Assembly (NCBI GenBank): GCA_947468255.1
Contig: CANIMM010000230.1
Span: 1-5,169, forward strand
DNA length: 5,169 nucleotides
Origin: Chitinophagaceae bacterium
GTDB lineage: Bacteria > Bacteroidota > Bacteroidia > Chitinophagales > Chitinophagaceae
Reading direction: 5' to 3'
Position numbers and translations under genes: made by a program. A model generated the notes under the pieces. That model was not told where the DNA came from and did not search any database. It saw only the letters and a list, made by a program, of their open reading frames with translations. Each line of letters begins with the position of its first letter. The first letter of the stretch is position 1. Positions 4,723-5,169 of this stretch are shown here, piece after piece.

Positions 4723-5169
4723 ATGAATACATCTACCGCAACAACCTCATCCCTAAAAGGTGGTGAATGGTTAATCAAAGAAAGTAATGCAATAGAAAGT
4801 TTTTCGCCCGAAGATTTTAATGAGGAGCAATTGATGGTGAAAGAAATGTGTTTGCAGTTTCTGCAAACAGAGGTTCATCCGGTGGCCAATCGGATTGACC
4901 AGTTGGAGCCGGGCCTGATGCCTTCTTTAATGGTGAAGGCAGGAGAACAGGGACTGTTGGGTGCTTCAGTGCCAGAAGCATTGGGCGGACTGGGAAAAGA
5001 TTTCATCACTTCCACCCTTGTAAATGAGGGACTCGGCGGCGGCTATTCGTTCAGCGTGGCGATTGCCGCCCACACAGGAATTGGCACATTGCCCATTTTA
5101 TATTTTGGTACCGATGCACAAAAAGAAAAATATATCCCCAAGCTTGCCAGCGGCGAATGGAAGGGTGCC
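4723..5169 (+). CDS. Acyl-CoA dehydrogenase, N-terminal part (runs off the window)
   Basis: The first 149 codons of an FAD-dependent acyl-CoA dehydrogenase, which catalyses the first step of fatty-acid beta-oxidation by oxidising acyl-CoA to trans-2-enoyl-CoA. The first 35 residues are a polar leader containing GGEWLIKES (13-21), usual for the large Bacteroidota form. The all-helical N-terminal domain follows, with EEQLMVKEMCLQF (34-46), the GEQGLLGASVPEALGGLG signature (74-91), TSTLVNEGLGGG (96-107), and AAHTGIGTLPILYFGTDAQKEKYIPKLASGEW (115-146) leading to the FAD/substrate domain. The catalytic Glu lies beyond the window. This type is usually about 600 aa, near the very-long-chain enzymes, so about a quarter is seen. 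The start is supported by GGAGGAGG upstream. It lies 155 nt after the MarR gene and is its most likely target. Confidence 0.93.
   Translation, partial: MNTSTATTSSLKGGEWLIKESNAIESFSPEDFNEEQLMVKEMCLQFLQTEVHPVANRIDQLEPGLMPSLMVKAGEQGLLGASVPEALGGLGKDFITSTLVNEGLGGGYSFSVAIAAHTGIGTLPILYFGTDAQKEKYIPKLASGEWKGA

Noticed and set aside
1..5169. CRISPR array, insertion sequence or integrated element
   Set aside because: I saw no regularly spaced repeats, transposase motifs, terminal inverted repeats or duplicated tRNA-end attachment sequences anywhere in the window.

Overview
The window looks like chromosomal DNA of a member of the Bacteroidota, most likely near the Chitinophagaceae/Sphingobacteriia. The evidence is: (i) Lrp, peptide-permease and acyl-CoA dehydrogenase proteins of the form usual in that phylum; (ii) promoter-like sequences of the TTG / TAnnTTTG type; (iii) moderate-to-low GC; (iv) mostly weak or absent Shine-Dalgarno sequences before the well-supported genes. 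This taxonomic call rests on recalled family patterns, not on a search.

Region 1 (1-790) is AT-rich and gene-poor. It holds at best a few very small ORFs. Two of them (44 and 34 codons) are preceded by unusually good Shine-Dalgarno sequences, which stands out in this kind of genome. Nothing recognisable lies between 414 and 743. A strong intrinsic terminator at 744-783 reads on the minus strand.

Region 2 (791-1005, minus strand) is the most unusual part. The RNA folds as a complete tRNA cloverleaf: 7-8 bp acceptor, Leu-like D arm, five-pair anticodon arm with loop TTGTCTC, and a canonical T arm. About 100 nt sit where the variable arm should be. It has a promoter-like element upstream and the strong terminator directly downstream, so it looks like an independent transcription unit of about 175 nt. 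I do not recognise it as tmRNA, SRP RNA, RNase P RNA or any standard tRNA.

Region 3 (1114-1587, plus) is an Lrp/AsnC-family regulator, divergent from the tRNA-like gene across an AT-rich spacer. It converges on region 4.

Region 4 (3940-1637, minus) is a likely two-gene unit. It has a membrane-anchored family 2 glycosyltransferase followed 21 nt later by an OppC/DppC-type ABC permease subunit with a long extracytoplasmic insertion. No partner permease, ATPase or binding protein is present in the window.

Region 5 (4059-5169, plus) starts a fatty-acid oxidation locus. A MarR-family regulator has a perfect 24-bp palindrome over its predicted transcription start and its start codon. It is followed by the 5' part of a long-chain-type acyl-CoA dehydrogenase that runs off the window. 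The simplest reading is an autoregulated MarR repressor controlling beta-oxidation genes.
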